Part shown: positions 1-9,007 of the stretch, in pieces
Layout: each line of letters begins with the position of its first letter
Numbering within the stretch: the stretch's first letter is position 1
Assembly (NCBI RefSeq): GCF_049319665.1
Contig: NZ_JBMOUD010000002.1
Location: 382,657 to 446,656 of the forward strand
Reading direction: 5' to 3'
From: JBMOUD01 sp049319665
GTDB taxonomy: Bacteria > Pseudomonadota > Gammaproteobacteria > Enterobacterales > Enterobacteriaceae
Length of the DNA stretch: 64,000 nt
Notes under the pieces: generated by a model
The model's database searches: none
Seen by the model: the letters and a program-made list of their open reading frames with translations, nothing else
Told to the model about the DNA's origin: nothing
Position numbers and translations under genes: made by a program

Positions 1-917
1 AGTTCATTATTAATATAGGGTTGCCAATGTGCCGGATAGACTAAATCGAGCACGCCCAGAGAGATATTGCTGATATCACCTTGGTTGGATTCGCCAAATA
101 ATCCCAAACGTTTAGGCATTCCCCGCAGGCAATGAATTTCTTTACGGTTCAAGCCCATTGACTGCGGAATAATGCGCCATGCTAACCAGCCGATCAAAAT
201 CGCAACACAAGCCAGCATCCAGGGCAAGATGGCAACCGGCCCGATAAGCGTAACGAACAGCAGCACCATAATCAGAGCGACGACGGCCGCCTCGCGAACG
301 CCGTTTGATTGCGTAAGCTTTTGCTCTTCGTTGGTCTCTTTGCGCACATTAAGTAATTCAACATACGCATTATCTTCTTGCCGGATTGAGGCGTTTTCCG
401 GCGGTTGACTCGGCACCGTTGGTGAAGGCGAGGTGCGATCATAAATGTGGTTCGCCAGTGAATGGCCGTTTAGTGAGATAACCAGCGGGACACTTTGCGT
501 CTTGATAAGCTCAACATGATTTTCTGCCGCAATATATTGTTCCCAGAATGGCGGCAGATGAATCTCAGTGGTATCGATGAAATAGCGTGACTTGTTGTGT
601 GTTTCACTGGCCAGCCCATAACGCGTAATCGCATTGGTGACCGAGAAGACGTTTTCACTTTTGGCAGTTAAGGTCAGCTTATCGCTCGATAACGAGAAGT
701 TATTATTGTGTAGTAGGGGAGATTGCTCTGGACGTTGGCTATGGCGCAGGTATTGCTCTACCGCATCCCGTTCTTGTCGGGTCAGTTTCCGTTGCTTAGG
801 ATTTGATAAATTGATCGATGACAGGGCCACACGTCGGCGCTGGCGGGTAAACCAGATATAAACGCCTAGAGCAGTGAGACCAACAATCAATACAATCAAT
901 ATCACAACAGTGCTCAT
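1..917 (-). CDS. igaA: IgaA (YrfF/UmoB-family) inner-membrane Rcs-pathway attenuator, N-terminal 305 residues
   Basis: The reading frame starts at an ATG at 917 and runs leftward off the window without a stop, so the 3' part is missing. The visible part has an N-terminal membrane segment (about residues 3-22), a cytoplasmic region containing HLPPFWEQYI and LVISLNGHSL, two closely spaced hydrophobic segments around residues 210-255, and then the IHCLRG and LVYPAHWQPYI motifs. I recognise these from E. coli YrfF/IgaA, which restrains the RcsCDB envelope-stress phosphorelay by contacting RcsD. The gene is divergent from nudE, as in E. coli. Identification is by recalled similarity and by context; the truncation is only the window edge. 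Confidence 0.93.
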   Translation of the reverse strand, partial: MSTVVILIVLIVGLTALGVYIWFTRQRRRVALSSINLSNPKQRKLTRQERDAVEQYLRHSQRPEQSPLLHNNNFSLSSDKLTLTAKSENVFSVTNAITRYGLASETHNKSRYFIDTTEIHLPPFWEQYIAAENHVELIKTQSVPLVISLNGHSLANHIYDRTSPSPTVPSQPPENASIRQEDNAYVELLNVRKETNEEQKLTQSNGVREAAVVALIMVLLFVTLIGPVAILPWMLACVAILIGWLAWRIIPQSMGLNRKEIHCLRGMPKRLGLFGESNQGDISNISLGVLDLVYPAHWQPYINNE

Positions 918-962
918 CCGATCCCCGTTCAGATGCAGATGGCCTTATGCCATCAGAGAAGA

Positions 963-1004
963 ATATGTTCTGTTCAACATAAAATATGTTCTATTCAACA
1001 TAAA
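963..1004. repeat. Two tandem 21-bp units, each with a dyad
   Basis: Two directly adjacent 21-bp units (963-983 and 984-1004) differ at one base (G972 versus A993). Each contains the interrupted palindrome ATGTT-N6-AACAT. They lie about 46-87 bp upstream of the igaA start codon. A 21-bp period puts both dyads on the same face of the helix, as in tandem regulator sites. No regulator is identified. Confidence 0.7.
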
Positions 1005-1065
1005 AGTTGGCTTGGGCCAATGTATAAGGATAAAGGCGAGCATAGTACAATTTATGCTCTTTGCC

Positions 1066-1167
1066 CTTCAAAATGCAGAGGTGTTTGCTGCCCTCGTTCA
1101 CTCGAATTCCTTGTTGATACAAGTGCATCAGGATGAGTTCGGTAATCGCCTGCTCGTATCTCGAAGT
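1066..1167. repeat. Diverged copy of a dispersed palindromic intergenic repeat
   Basis: The arms begin CTTCAAAATGCAG and end with a related inverted arm finishing CTCGAAG, around a centre containing CTTG-TTGATA-CAAG. The layout resembles the clearer palindromic element at 52295-52422. Similarity between the copies is partial, so membership in the same family is an inference. Confidence 0.45.
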
Positions 1168-1511
1168 AACTTGGTTACCTGTTTTTCTTAGGTCTAATCA
1201 AGCAGCAACGCAATATACGCCATTTTTGAGCATAACAACATTCTTACTAACACTGATATCAGGTCTAATCCTATTTTTAAATGTCGGTTGACTTGTTATT
1301 GAAGGATCTCTTCTGTGACTTCTTTTGACTCTGGAAGCCAATCGGCCCACAAGAAGTGGATATCAGGCTAAAATTTAGCGTTCAATGATTGCGATTGAGG
1401 CCAGCATTAACGCACAATGCAGTCAACTGAACATTTTTCTAGCAGGCAAATATAGCTTTTTTCACCGACAAGCGTTGGTCTGCGCAAAGGAATAATTTAA
1501 TTGGGGACGAT

Positions 1512-2069
1512 ATGGATAAGCATCTGCAAAAACCTAAAATCCTAAAAGTAGACACTGTCGCCAGCTCCCGTTTGTTTACTATCGAGTCGGTTGACCTGAC
1601 ATTCAGCAATGGTGTGAATCGAGTCTACGAGCGCATGCGTTCTTCTGGCCGTGAAGCGGTGCTTATTGTGCCGGTAATTGGCGACGATTTGTTGCTGATT
1701 CATGAATACGCGGTGGGAACAGAAAGCTACGAATTAGGTTTTCCAAAAGGACTCATCGATCCTGGCGAAAGCGTGCTTGAAGCCGCAAATCGCGAGTTGA
1801 TGGAGGAGGTCGGGTTTGGCGCAAAGCATTTTGATGTGCTGGCGAAATTGAGCATGGCCCCGTCTTATTTCTCTAGCAAAATGAATATTGTTATTGCTAA
1901 AGGATTATATCCGCAGAGTCTGGAAGGTGATGAGCCTGAACCGCTGCCACAGACCCGTTGGCCTATATCTCGTATGATGGAGTTGTTGCAACAACCTGAT
2001 TTTACTGAAGCCAGAAACGTTAGTGCACTGTTTTTGGCGCGGGAATTCTTGCAGCGTGAGCTTCTCTAA
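1512..2069 (+). CDS. nudE: ADP compounds hydrolase NudE (Nudix hydrolase)
   Basis: The 185-residue protein has a complete Nudix signature, GLIDPGESVLEAANREL followed by MEEVGF, matching GX5EX7REUXEEXGU with the metal-binding glutamates. NudE hydrolyses ADP-ribose, NADH and Ap3A-type dinucleotides to nucleoside monophosphates. The ATG at 1512 follows GGGGACGAT, a usable ribosome-binding site. It is monocistronic, divergent from igaA and convergent with mrcA, with a terminator just after the stop. This is the arrangement found in E. coli. Confidence 0.95.
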   Translation: MDKHLQKPKILKVDTVASSRLFTIESVDLTFSNGVNRVYERMRSSGREAVLIVPVIGDDLLLIHEYAVGTESYELGFPKGLIDPGESVLEAANRELMEEVGFGAKHFDVLAKLSMAPSYFSSKMNIVIAKGLYPQSLEGDEPEPLPQTRWPISRMMELLQQPDFTEARNVSALFLAREFLQRELL

Positions 2070-2104
2070 TCGCCCTAATCGTTGAGATTGAGTTAGCGAG
2101 AATA

Positions 2105-2141
2105 AAAAAGCCGGTCTGCTTATCAGCATGACCGGCTTTTT
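2105..2141. terminator. Bidirectional Rho-independent terminator between nudE and mrcA
   Basis: Stem AAAAAGCCGGT (2105-2115) pairs with ACCGGCTTTTT (2131-2141). An inner TGCT/AGCA pairing sits around a TATC loop. The A-run before and T-run after let it serve both convergent genes. Confidence 0.9.
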
Positions 2142-2214
2142 GTTGCCTTTTTGACGTCGCGAGGTCAGACACTTTCGTACCTGACCGACATTTCGGTACT
2201 ATTTAGCTCATCTA

Positions 2215-4770
2215 TCAGAACAGTTCATGCGACTCACCATTATCCATAATGGTGGTACCGACTTCATGAACAGCGCGTTCTGTTGGCTGGGTGCCATCGA
2301 TAAAGTATTCAGGACGGCTGCTGCTGGTGCCGTCAGATAGCTTACCGGTTTTTCTATCGATATTAACCGTCACAATACCCGGCGGTGGTGCCAGCGGTTG
2401 CTCGGGAACGCCTTCCAGCACGGCTTTCATATAATCGTCCCAGGCTGGCTGTGCCGTTTTGGCTCCGCCTTCATAGCCAGAGATCTGATCCGCAATTGCT
2501 CCTGATGCGGTGGTACGGCCTAAATCGCGGCGGTGATCGTCAAAACCGATATACACAGACGTCACGTAACCAGGGCCATAACCGGAGAACCATGCATCTT
2601 TTGAACTGTTGGTCGTACCGGTTTTTCCACCGATATCGTGACGTTTCAAATCACGTCCTGCACGCCATGCGGTACCCATCCAACCTGGTTCACCAAAGAT
2701 ATTGCTGTTTAGCGCATCGTGGATCAGGAAAGAGAGCTGAGTGCTGATAACGTGCGGCGCATATTCCTGGTCGCCGTCTTTCGCAACTTGAGTCGTAGTG
2801 ACCTGCTCGAGTTGTGGCATTGGTACCGAATTGTTATTGGCTTCATTAGACACGGCGACATTTTCAACATTGTCATCTGACAACACTGCTGAATGCTGAG
2901 AGTCACCATAAATCACCGGTATATTGCAGGTTTCACAGGCAATTTTAGGTTTCTCTTCAAACACGGTTTTACCCGATTCGTCGATAATTTTACTGATGAA
3001 GTACGGATCAATCAGATAGCCGCCGTTGGTCAGTGTGGCGTAGCCTCGTACCAGCTGTAACGGGGTAAAGGACGCAGAACCCAATGCCAGTGATTCTGAG
3101 TGCACGATGTTGGCTGCCGGGAAGCCGAAACGTTGCAAATAGTCCGCCGCATAGTCGACACCCATTGCTCGCATCGCACGTACCATGACGACGTTTTTAG
3201 ATTGCCCTAAACCTTGGCGTAAACGGATTGGACCATCGTAGGTTGCCGGGGAGTTCTTCGGTCGCCAATCGGTACCAGCACCGGCATCCCAACGGGTAAT
3301 TGGCGCATCGTTGAGAATAGAAGCCAGCGTGAGCCCTTTGTCCATAGCCGCGGTATACAGGAATGGTTTGATGTTTGAACCTACCTGACGTAAAGCTTGG
3401 GTCGCTCGGTTGAATTTGCTCTGGTTGAAGTCGAATCCACCGACTAATGCTTCGACAGCACCGTTTTGTGGGTTCAATGACACGATAGCTGAGTTAACGT
3501 CTGGCACCTGAGACAGCCACCAATCATCGCCAACTTTGCGGATCCAGACTTGTTGGCCTGAGTGCACGACCTCGTTCACGCTTTTTGGCGTTGGGCCTTG
3601 GCTGATATCTGAACGATAAGCTCGTGCCCAGCGCATACCGCTAAATGGCAGGCTGACGCTCTCGCCGTTGGCCATTAACGCCGTTGCCTGCGCATTGTCC
3701 GTCTGGGTAATAACCGCAGGGAACAGTGGCCCATAAACCGGCAGATTTTTTAGCGACTCAACAATGCGTTTTTGATCCCAAGGCGTTTCACCTGCTTTCC
3801 ACAGCACGTTAGCCGGGCCGCGGTAACCGTGGCGCATATCATAAGCTAAGACGTTATTACGTAAGGCGTCTTGTGCAGCCAACTGGGTCTTTTTCGTAAT
3901 AGTGGTGTAAACCTGATAGCCATCGGTATACGCGTTATCACCATAACGTTTCACCATCTCTTGGCGCACCATTTCAGTCAGATAAGGGGCTGAGAAGGCG
4001 ATTTCTGGCGCGTGATAGTTAGCAACCAGCGGTTCCTGGCGCGCTTCATCATACTGAGCTTGAGTGATGTATTTCTCATCGAGCATGCGCGCTAAGACAA
4101 CATTGCGGCGTGCTAGCGCACGGCTGTGGGAATACAGCGGGTTAAACGTTGACGGCGCTTTTGGCAAGCCGGCGATAACAGCCATCTCACCTAGCGTAAG
4201 CTGATCAACATTCTTACCAAAATAGACCTGAGCCGCCGAACCTACGCCATAAGCGCGATAGCCGAGATAAATCTTGTTGAGATATAGCTCAAGAATTTCA
4301 TCCTTGTTCATCAACTGTTCAATACGGATAGCCAGGAAGGCTTCCTTGATTTTGCGAGTCAATGTGCGTTCTGGGCTAAGGAAGAAGTTTCTCGCCAGCT
4401 GTTGAGTGATGGTACTTGCCCCTTGGCTTGCATGGCCAGAGACCAACGCTACGGAAGCCGCTCGGAAAATACCGATTGGGTCAACACCGTGGTGCTCGTA
4501 GAAACGGCTGTCTTCAGTGGCAATAAACGCATGCACCAGATTCGGTGGGATCTGATCGAGTTTCAGTGGAATACGGCGTTTCTCACCGTATTGAGCGATC
4601 AAATTGCCCTCGGCACTGTAAACCAGCATTGGCGTTTGCAAACGCACATCTTTTAGCGTGGCAACGTCAGGTAGCTGTGGCTCGATATATCGATAAAGCC
4701 CATATATCGAGGCAACTCCCAACAAAATGCAACACAGTGCAAAAATGAATAAATACTTTACGAACTTCAC
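2215..4770 (-). CDS. mrcA: Penicillin-binding protein 1A (bifunctional class A peptidoglycan synthase)
   Basis: The 851-residue protein has an N-terminal membrane anchor (about residues 4-26). A GT51 glycosyltransferase domain follows, with EDSRFYEHHGVDP and QGASTITQQLARNFFL. Next comes an OB-like insert and then a transpeptidase domain with SNIK (about residue 464), SKN (about 535) and KTGTTNSSKDAWF (about 715). It polymerises lipid II glycan strands and cross-links stem peptides in the periplasm during elongation. Length matches E. coli PBP1A (about 850). It is divergent from the hof operon, as in E. coli. Confidence 0.97.
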   Translation of the reverse strand: MKFVKYLFIFALCCILLGVASIYGLYRYIEPQLPDVATLKDVRLQTPMLVYSAEGNLIAQYGEKRRIPLKLDQIPPNLVHAFIATEDSRFYEHHGVDPIGIFRAASVALVSGHASQGASTITQQLARNFFLSPERTLTRKIKEAFLAIRIEQLMNKDEILELYLNKIYLGYRAYGVGSAAQVYFGKNVDQLTLGEMAVIAGLPKAPSTFNPLYSHSRALARRNVVLARMLDEKYITQAQYDEARQEPLVANYHAPEIAFSAPYLTEMVRQEMVKRYGDNAYTDGYQVYTTITKKTQLAAQDALRNNVLAYDMRHGYRGPANVLWKAGETPWDQKRIVESLKNLPVYGPLFPAVITQTDNAQATALMANGESVSLPFSGMRWARAYRSDISQGPTPKSVNEVVHSGQQVWIRKVGDDWWLSQVPDVNSAIVSLNPQNGAVEALVGGFDFNQSKFNRATQALRQVGSNIKPFLYTAAMDKGLTLASILNDAPITRWDAGAGTDWRPKNSPATYDGPIRLRQGLGQSKNVVMVRAMRAMGVDYAADYLQRFGFPAANIVHSESLALGSASFTPLQLVRGYATLTNGGYLIDPYFISKIIDESGKTVFEEKPKIACETCNIPVIYGDSQHSAVLSDDNVENVAVSNEANNNSVPMPQLEQVTTTQVAKDGDQEYAPHVISTQLSFLIHDALNSNIFGEPGWMGTAWRAGRDLKRHDIGGKTGTTNSSKDAWFSGYGPGYVTSVYIGFDDHRRDLGRTTASGAIADQISGYEGGAKTAQPAWDDYMKAVLEGVPEQPLAPPPGIVTVNIDRKTGKLSDGTSSSRPEYFIDGTQPTERAVHEVGTTIMDNGESHELF

Positions 4771-4913
4771 CTGAGATTTCCCATTAAATGACTTTTGGGC
4801 AGTTTATAAATAACCGCGCGCGCAGTACGGTGGTGGCAGGCAAGAGTATAAAGGCAAGCCTACGACATGGATACGTTCTTTTTTCAACCAAATGATATGG
4901 AGGTCAGGCCGAT

Positions 4914-5762
4914 ATGTGTCTAAAAGCATGGCAGATAGGTTTGGATATTCAAACCGGATATGCCAGAGCAATAGCCGTTCAGCGGAGACGCAACGGTTGG
5001 CAATTGCGTCATTGGTGGCAGCACCCCATCACGGAGGATATTCTGCGTGAGGGGATATTATATGAGACCGCGCCACTAATCGCCATTTTATCCAAGTGGC
5101 GCTCCAGCTTGCCCAGACAAATTTCATTGCGTTTAAGTCTTCCGGCGCAGCGAATCATGCAGCAACGCATGCCAGAACCAGACATGCGGCTGCGTGAGCC
5201 TCATCGCGAAACCTACATCAAAACCAGCGCCAGTAAGCAACTTCCACTAAGTCAGCAATCGTTGGTGATGGATTATCGCGCCGACCCTTGTGGCGATCGG
5301 CAGCTTATTGTCACCGCAGCGCAGCAAAAAGAGGTAGCCCAGTGGCAGGCCTGCTTGGCACAGGCAGGTTTATTTCCACAGGTGATGGAGCTTGCGCCTT
5401 GTGCGCTGCAAATCGCCGCTTGTGCAGCCAGATTAAACCCCGAAACGCTATTAGTTCACCCATTAGACGGTGGCTGGATGTGGGCTTCGCCTTGGGGGCT
5501 GCCTTTTGAATTTGGCGTCATCAATGCCGAAGAAGCGCCAGAACTTACACAATTGCGCCAAGCTATCGTGTTGCAATATCGGGCCGGGAAGCTCTGTGAA
5601 GAGGGGCTTTATTGCAGTCATACCTTCGACGGACCAATGCCTGATGTATGGAAAAGTTGGTCACCGCTGTGTGCTTTGACACAAATGTCTGCGCCGCTCC
5701 CAGGTAATCCAGAAGCCTTTGCAATAGCGATGGGGCTGGCGCTAAGAGCGGATGACGGCTGA
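4914..5762 (+). CDS. hofM: HofM, PilM-like actin-fold protein of the DNA-uptake pilus-like apparatus
   Basis: This 282-residue protein opens with QIGLDIQTGYARAIAV, an actin-like/PilM nucleotide-binding start. In PilM systems this cytoplasmic protein docks PilN and links the motor to the periplasm. In E. coli hofMNOPQ is needed to use DNA as a nutrient. The ATG at 4914 has GGAGG about 10 bp upstream. The stop overlaps the hofN start in TGATG-type coupling at 5760-5764. Family assignment rests on order and general similarity; sequence divergence from E. coli is high. Confidence 0.85.
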   Translation: MCLKAWQIGLDIQTGYARAIAVQRRRNGWQLRHWWQHPITEDILREGILYETAPLIAILSKWRSSLPRQISLRLSLPAQRIMQQRMPEPDMRLREPHRETYIKTSASKQLPLSQQSLVMDYRADPCGDRQLIVTAAQQKEVAQWQACLAQAGLFPQVMELAPCALQIAACAARLNPETLLVHPLDGGWMWASPWGLPFEFGVINAEEAPELTQLRQAIVLQYRAGKLCEEGLYCSHTFDGPMPDVWKSWSPLCALTQMSAPLPGNPEAFAIAMGLALRADDG

Positions 5763-6382
5763 TGCTACAAGTCAATTTATTACCGTGGAGACAATGGCAG
5801 CGCCTGCGGCGTTTAAGTAATGCATTTTGTGTTGTTACGGTCCTAATCATGCTGATAGTGCCGTTGTTCATCGGTTGGCAGTGGTATTTGCAAGATGATA
5901 TTGCCACCAATCAAAGAACGCTGGCTGCATTGGCGCATCAGCGACAGGCTTTGGCACACCAACAAAGCCTGGTAGATAAGGCCGAGGCGTCCTTATTACT
6001 GGTACAGCAGAGAAGGGAGCAAAGTTTGCAACAATATCGGCGTAGTTTGCGTTATCTAAATTTGCTGCAAGCTGTCTCCACAGCGATCCCCGATGAGGTG
6101 TGGCTAACACAATTGCATGAACATGACGGCAAACTGATGTTATCTGGGCTCAGTCTGGACTATCCCCAACTATTGGCATTCAGTAAACATTTGCAGTCTT
6201 TTGGTGTATTGGAACATATCACCCTCCACGAAGTGAGTCAGCTACCCACGCAGCGCCTGCGTTTTGTGATTCGTGCCAACTTGAGTGAACAGGATAATTC
6301 GCCGTTAGCCGAATACGGCCTTTTCCTCGATAGGGGCAACAAGGAGCCTTTCTATGCGCGTATTTTATCGTCATCACGGTGA
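5762..6382 (+). CDS. hofN: HofN, PilN-like inner-membrane protein
   Basis: The 206-residue protein starts MLQVNLLPWRQWQRLRRL. The short cytoplasmic LLPWR motif is the PilN element that binds PilM, and it precedes one membrane span (about residues 21-40) and a coiled-coil periplasmic part. It is longer than the E. coli protein (about 179 residues). The extra C-terminal residues run 29 bp into hofOP, suggesting translational coupling. It is expected to dimerise with the PilO-like part of the next product. Confidence 0.84.
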   Translation: MLQVNLLPWRQWQRLRRLSNAFCVVTVLIMLIVPLFIGWQWYLQDDIATNQRTLAALAHQRQALAHQQSLVDKAEASLLLVQQRREQSLQQYRRSLRYLNLLQAVSTAIPDEVWLTQLHEHDGKLMLSGLSLDYPQLLAFSKHLQSFGVLEHITLHEVSQLPTQRLRFVIRANLSEQDNSPLAEYGLFLDRGNKEPFYARILSSSR

Positions 6383-7349
6383 TAAAAATCGTCTGAATAC
6401 AAAGAGCTTCCCTGGCCTCTTGGCGGCTAACCCGGCTTTGACAAGATGGCTCGATAAACCACGATGGCAACGGGTGATGTGGATGGGCGCGGTACTGTTG
6501 ATCCTTTGTTGTGGAGCATATTGGCTCATGATCCACGGGCTTTGGCAGGAACAGCAACGGATAAGTCAGGATGTCTCGCAACAGCGCCTAACGGTTATTA
6601 CACAGTATCGCGCGTTGCTCCTGCGCCCTGTCAGGGCTGAAGTAGATGAAAAACGACAGGCATTATTGATGCAGGAAAAAAGCCGGCCGCCGCTTACGCA
6701 ACAAATCGCTGCACCGTTGGCGGCATCTAACGCGCGGTTAAAGCAGTGGCAACCCGAACCTGCTGTTGAATCGGGTTTATCGCGCTCGGCGCTGAAAGTG
6801 CAAATGGATTATCCGGGCCTGGCCGTTTTCCTACAAAAACTGTTAGCGGGGAGCAGTCCACCGTCTATCGAGCAGCTTAGCCTTAACGCTATTTCAGGTG
6901 AGCTAGATATCGACATGCTGCTATCGGCATCGCGTTATTCTGCCCAACGGCCCGCTATGCCAGATGTGGTGTTATCCCGCGACCCTTTTAACCAACGAAC
7001 AATAGAACAGTGCCTTGAGCGGCATGATGTATTAAGCCAATCGCTGCTTAAAGGTATTGTCGGTAGCAATACAAAGCGAACCGGCTGGCTAGCCTGGCCG
7101 GATGGCAGTTGGAAAAAGGCACAAGCAGGGCACAGTATTTCCTCTACGGACTGGTTAGTTGATTCGGTTGCTACCGATAGCATCGTGCTGATACGTCATG
7201 GGCTGAAAAATGACGGTGCATCTTGTGATGCAGGTCATAAGCGGATGAGCCTTCACCCGGAGAGCGAAAACCAGAAGAAGCCAGAGAAAGCATTACAAAA
7301 ATGGATTAATAAGGCAGAACAGGATGACATGGACGATCAAGGTAGCTAG
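6354..7349 (+). CDS. hofO: HofO-HofP fusion (PilO-like plus PilP-like)
   Basis: The 331-residue protein contains two proteins that are separate in E. coli. Residues 1-195 are HofO/PilO-like: one membrane span (about 42-62), then a periplasmic coiled coil and a ferredoxin-like domain. From about residue 209 the sequence SRDPFNQ...C...LLKGIVGS...GWLAWPDGSWKKAQAG follows the E. coli HofP pattern LRDPF...C...YQGMVGQ...GFIQDPQQKWRRV. E. coli HofO and HofP are about 146 and 134 residues. The reading frame is continuous, and no second signal peptide precedes the PilP-like part. AAGGAG lies 8 bp before ATG 6354. The 3' end overlaps hofQ by 26 bp. Confidence 0.8.
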   Translation: MRVFYRHHGDKNRLNTKSFPGLLAANPALTRWLDKPRWQRVMWMGAVLLILCCGAYWLMIHGLWQEQQRISQDVSQQRLTVITQYRALLLRPVRAEVDEKRQALLMQEKSRPPLTQQIAAPLAASNARLKQWQPEPAVESGLSRSALKVQMDYPGLAVFLQKLLAGSSPPSIEQLSLNAISGELDIDMLLSASRYSAQRPAMPDVVLSRDPFNQRTIEQCLERHDVLSQSLLKGIVGSNTKRTGWLAWPDGSWKKAQAGHSISSTDWLVDSVATDSIVLIRHGLKNDGASCDAGHKRMSLHPESENQKKPEKALQKWINKAEQDDMDDQGS

Positions 7350-8661
7350 CAGGCTGGGGTGGATAATAACAATTATTGGGTTGGCGGTAGTGCCAGCCGT
7401 TCAGGGACACGCGGCAAAAACCAAGGCAGGGAAGACGCACGTTATCGATAAAACAATCGGCAACGCAGCCATGAACAAGATAAGCCTAGAGTTTAACGAC
7501 GCGCCGCTGAATGTGGTTTTACAGGCGTTGGCGGATCACCAACAGCTGAATCTGGTTGTTGCGCCAGGTGTCGAGGGAGTATTAAGCCTGCGTTTGAGAG
7601 ATCTGCCGTGGCAGCAGGCATTCGAGATTATTTTGCAGATGGGTAAGCTGACCAGTAAGAAGCAGGGCAACGTACTGATGATTTTTCCTGAATCGGAACT
7701 GCTATTGCTGCACCAGCAGGAAGTCGAACGAAAGGCGCAGCAGTTGAGTGAACAGCCGTTAGTGAGTAAAACATGGGCATTAAAACACGCTGATGCTAAC
7801 GAAGTCGCAACCAGTTTGAACGCCCAGCAAGGTGCCTTGTTATCGGTACGTGGACAGGCCTCGGCAGATAGCCGTACTAACACGCTATTAGTTCGCGACA
7901 CTGCCAAGGTGCTGGACGATGTTTTATCTTGGGTTGATGCGATGGACAGACCGTTACAACAGGTGCAATTGGTGGCGCATATCGTGACGATTAACAGCCA
8001 TAGTTTGCGTGAGCTTGGCGTGCGTTGGGGTTTTAACTCGTCGGAAACTCAAGCCAGCAGCATGGTCATTGATCACCTGAATATGGGCTTACCCGTTGCG
8101 AATCCAACGCTGACTGCAGGCTTTAATCTGGCACGCATTAGCGGGCGGTTGTTGGATCTGGAACTTACTGCGTTGGAGCAAGAAGGAAACGTTGAGATTA
8201 TTGCCAGCCCAAGATTGCTGACGGCCCATGCACAAACCGCCAGCATCAAGCAGGGAACTGAGATTCCTTATCAGGTTTCTAGCGGGGCAAGCGGGAGTAC
8301 GTCCATCGAATTCAAAGAGGCAGTGTTAGGTATGGAGGTGACGCCCAAAATCCTGCCCAATGGTGCAATCACGCTAGCACTAGAAATTAGCCAGAATATG
8401 CCGGGTCGTTCTATTCGCCAGGCTGAAGGGGAAGCGCTAGCAATAGATAAGCAGGAAATCAAAACTCAGGTCACGGTCAAAAATGGGGAGACCATTGTGC
8501 TCGGTGGCATTTTCCAGCGCCATAATGAGAAAGGTCAAAGTAAGGTTCCCGGGCTTGGCAATGTGCCCGTTATTGGATCATTGTTTAAATATCAATCAAC
8601 AGAACAGCGACGACGCGAGTTAGTCATTTTTATTACCCCAACATTGATAGAAAGCCAATAG
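7324..8661 (+). CDS. hofQ: HofQ, PilQ-like outer-membrane secretin for DNA uptake
   Basis: The 445-residue protein has an N-terminal signal peptide (hydrophobic residues about 12-28), an STN-like domain (about 48-115), an N-domain around 145-205 and a C-terminal secretin domain. Visible secretin motifs include VEIIASPRLLTAHAQTA, LEVTP-like GMEVTPKILPNG, and VPGLGNVPVIGSLFK near the end. It should form the outer-membrane pore through which DNA passes. It is the last gene of the overlapping hofM-N-OP-Q operon and lies upstream of aroK, as in E. coli. Confidence 0.92.
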   Translation: MTWTIKVASRLGWIITIIGLAVVPAVQGHAAKTKAGKTHVIDKTIGNAAMNKISLEFNDAPLNVVLQALADHQQLNLVVAPGVEGVLSLRLRDLPWQQAFEIILQMGKLTSKKQGNVLMIFPESELLLLHQQEVERKAQQLSEQPLVSKTWALKHADANEVATSLNAQQGALLSVRGQASADSRTNTLLVRDTAKVLDDVLSWVDAMDRPLQQVQLVAHIVTINSHSLRELGVRWGFNSSETQASSMVIDHLNMGLPVANPTLTAGFNLARISGRLLDLELTALEQEGNVEIIASPRLLTAHAQTASIKQGTEIPYQVSSGASGSTSIEFKEAVLGMEVTPKILPNGAITLALEISQNMPGRSIRQAEGEALAIDKQEIKTQVTVKNGETIVLGGIFQRHNEKGQSKVPGLGNVPVIGSLFKYQSTEQRRRELVIFITPTLIESQ

Positions 8662-9007
8662 GATAACGGTTCGCTAATGTATGAAATGGCATACTAAAGT
8701 TGAACTTATGAAACTTTTTGTGTCACTAAAGCCTTATGGGTTTGACGCTGCGGCCGATTTAGCTTACAAGGGTTACCGAATTGAGCACCGAGATTTTTAA
8801 TTAATGCAATCACGCCGAAAAAAACGTACGTTTTCCCTCCTGCGGCGTGGTTTGTAATTTATTCGGTTGCCAAACTACCAGGAGTGTTGAGATAATTTTT
8901 ATCTGATCTCACACTATCGCTCATGAGGTTTCAGTTTAGGTCCCGTCGCTGATTTGATTGGCGGGGCGGGTTATCATCAACGAATTGTCTTAGTAATACC
9001 GAAAAAC
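8662..9007. other. hofQ-aroK intergenic region with nested hairpin
   Basis: The spacer is 346 bp. A CACGCCG/CGGCGTG hairpin (8811-8849) encloses the perfect palindrome AAAACGTACGTTTT. It could end hof transcription or form part of an aroK leader; only GTTT follows, so termination is uncertain. The segment just before aroK (AACGAATTGTCTTAGTA) is familiar from E. coli. I see no gene here. Confidence 0.5.

Larger units (their letters stand above)
918..1511. other. igaA-nudE divergent intergenic region
   Basis: This spacer of 594 bp holds the tandem dyads (963-1004), a short perfect hairpin GAGCATA...TATGCTC (1038-1059) and the diverged palindromic repeat. The string CAGGTCTAAT-like also occurs twice (about 1190 and 1260). 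The short reading frames here have no recognisable product and no good ribosome-binding site. Promoters for both flanking genes must lie here but I cannot place them convincingly. Confidence 0.5.

Noticed and set aside
874..1191. Frame of 105 codons upstream of nudE
   Set aside because: It spans the tandem dyads and a palindromic repeat, has no recognisable product and reads repeat sequence.
4771..4913. CRP-S (Sxy-dependent) site expected upstream of hofM
   Set aside because: I looked for TGCGA-N6-TCGCA and found no acceptable match in the mrcA-hofM spacer.
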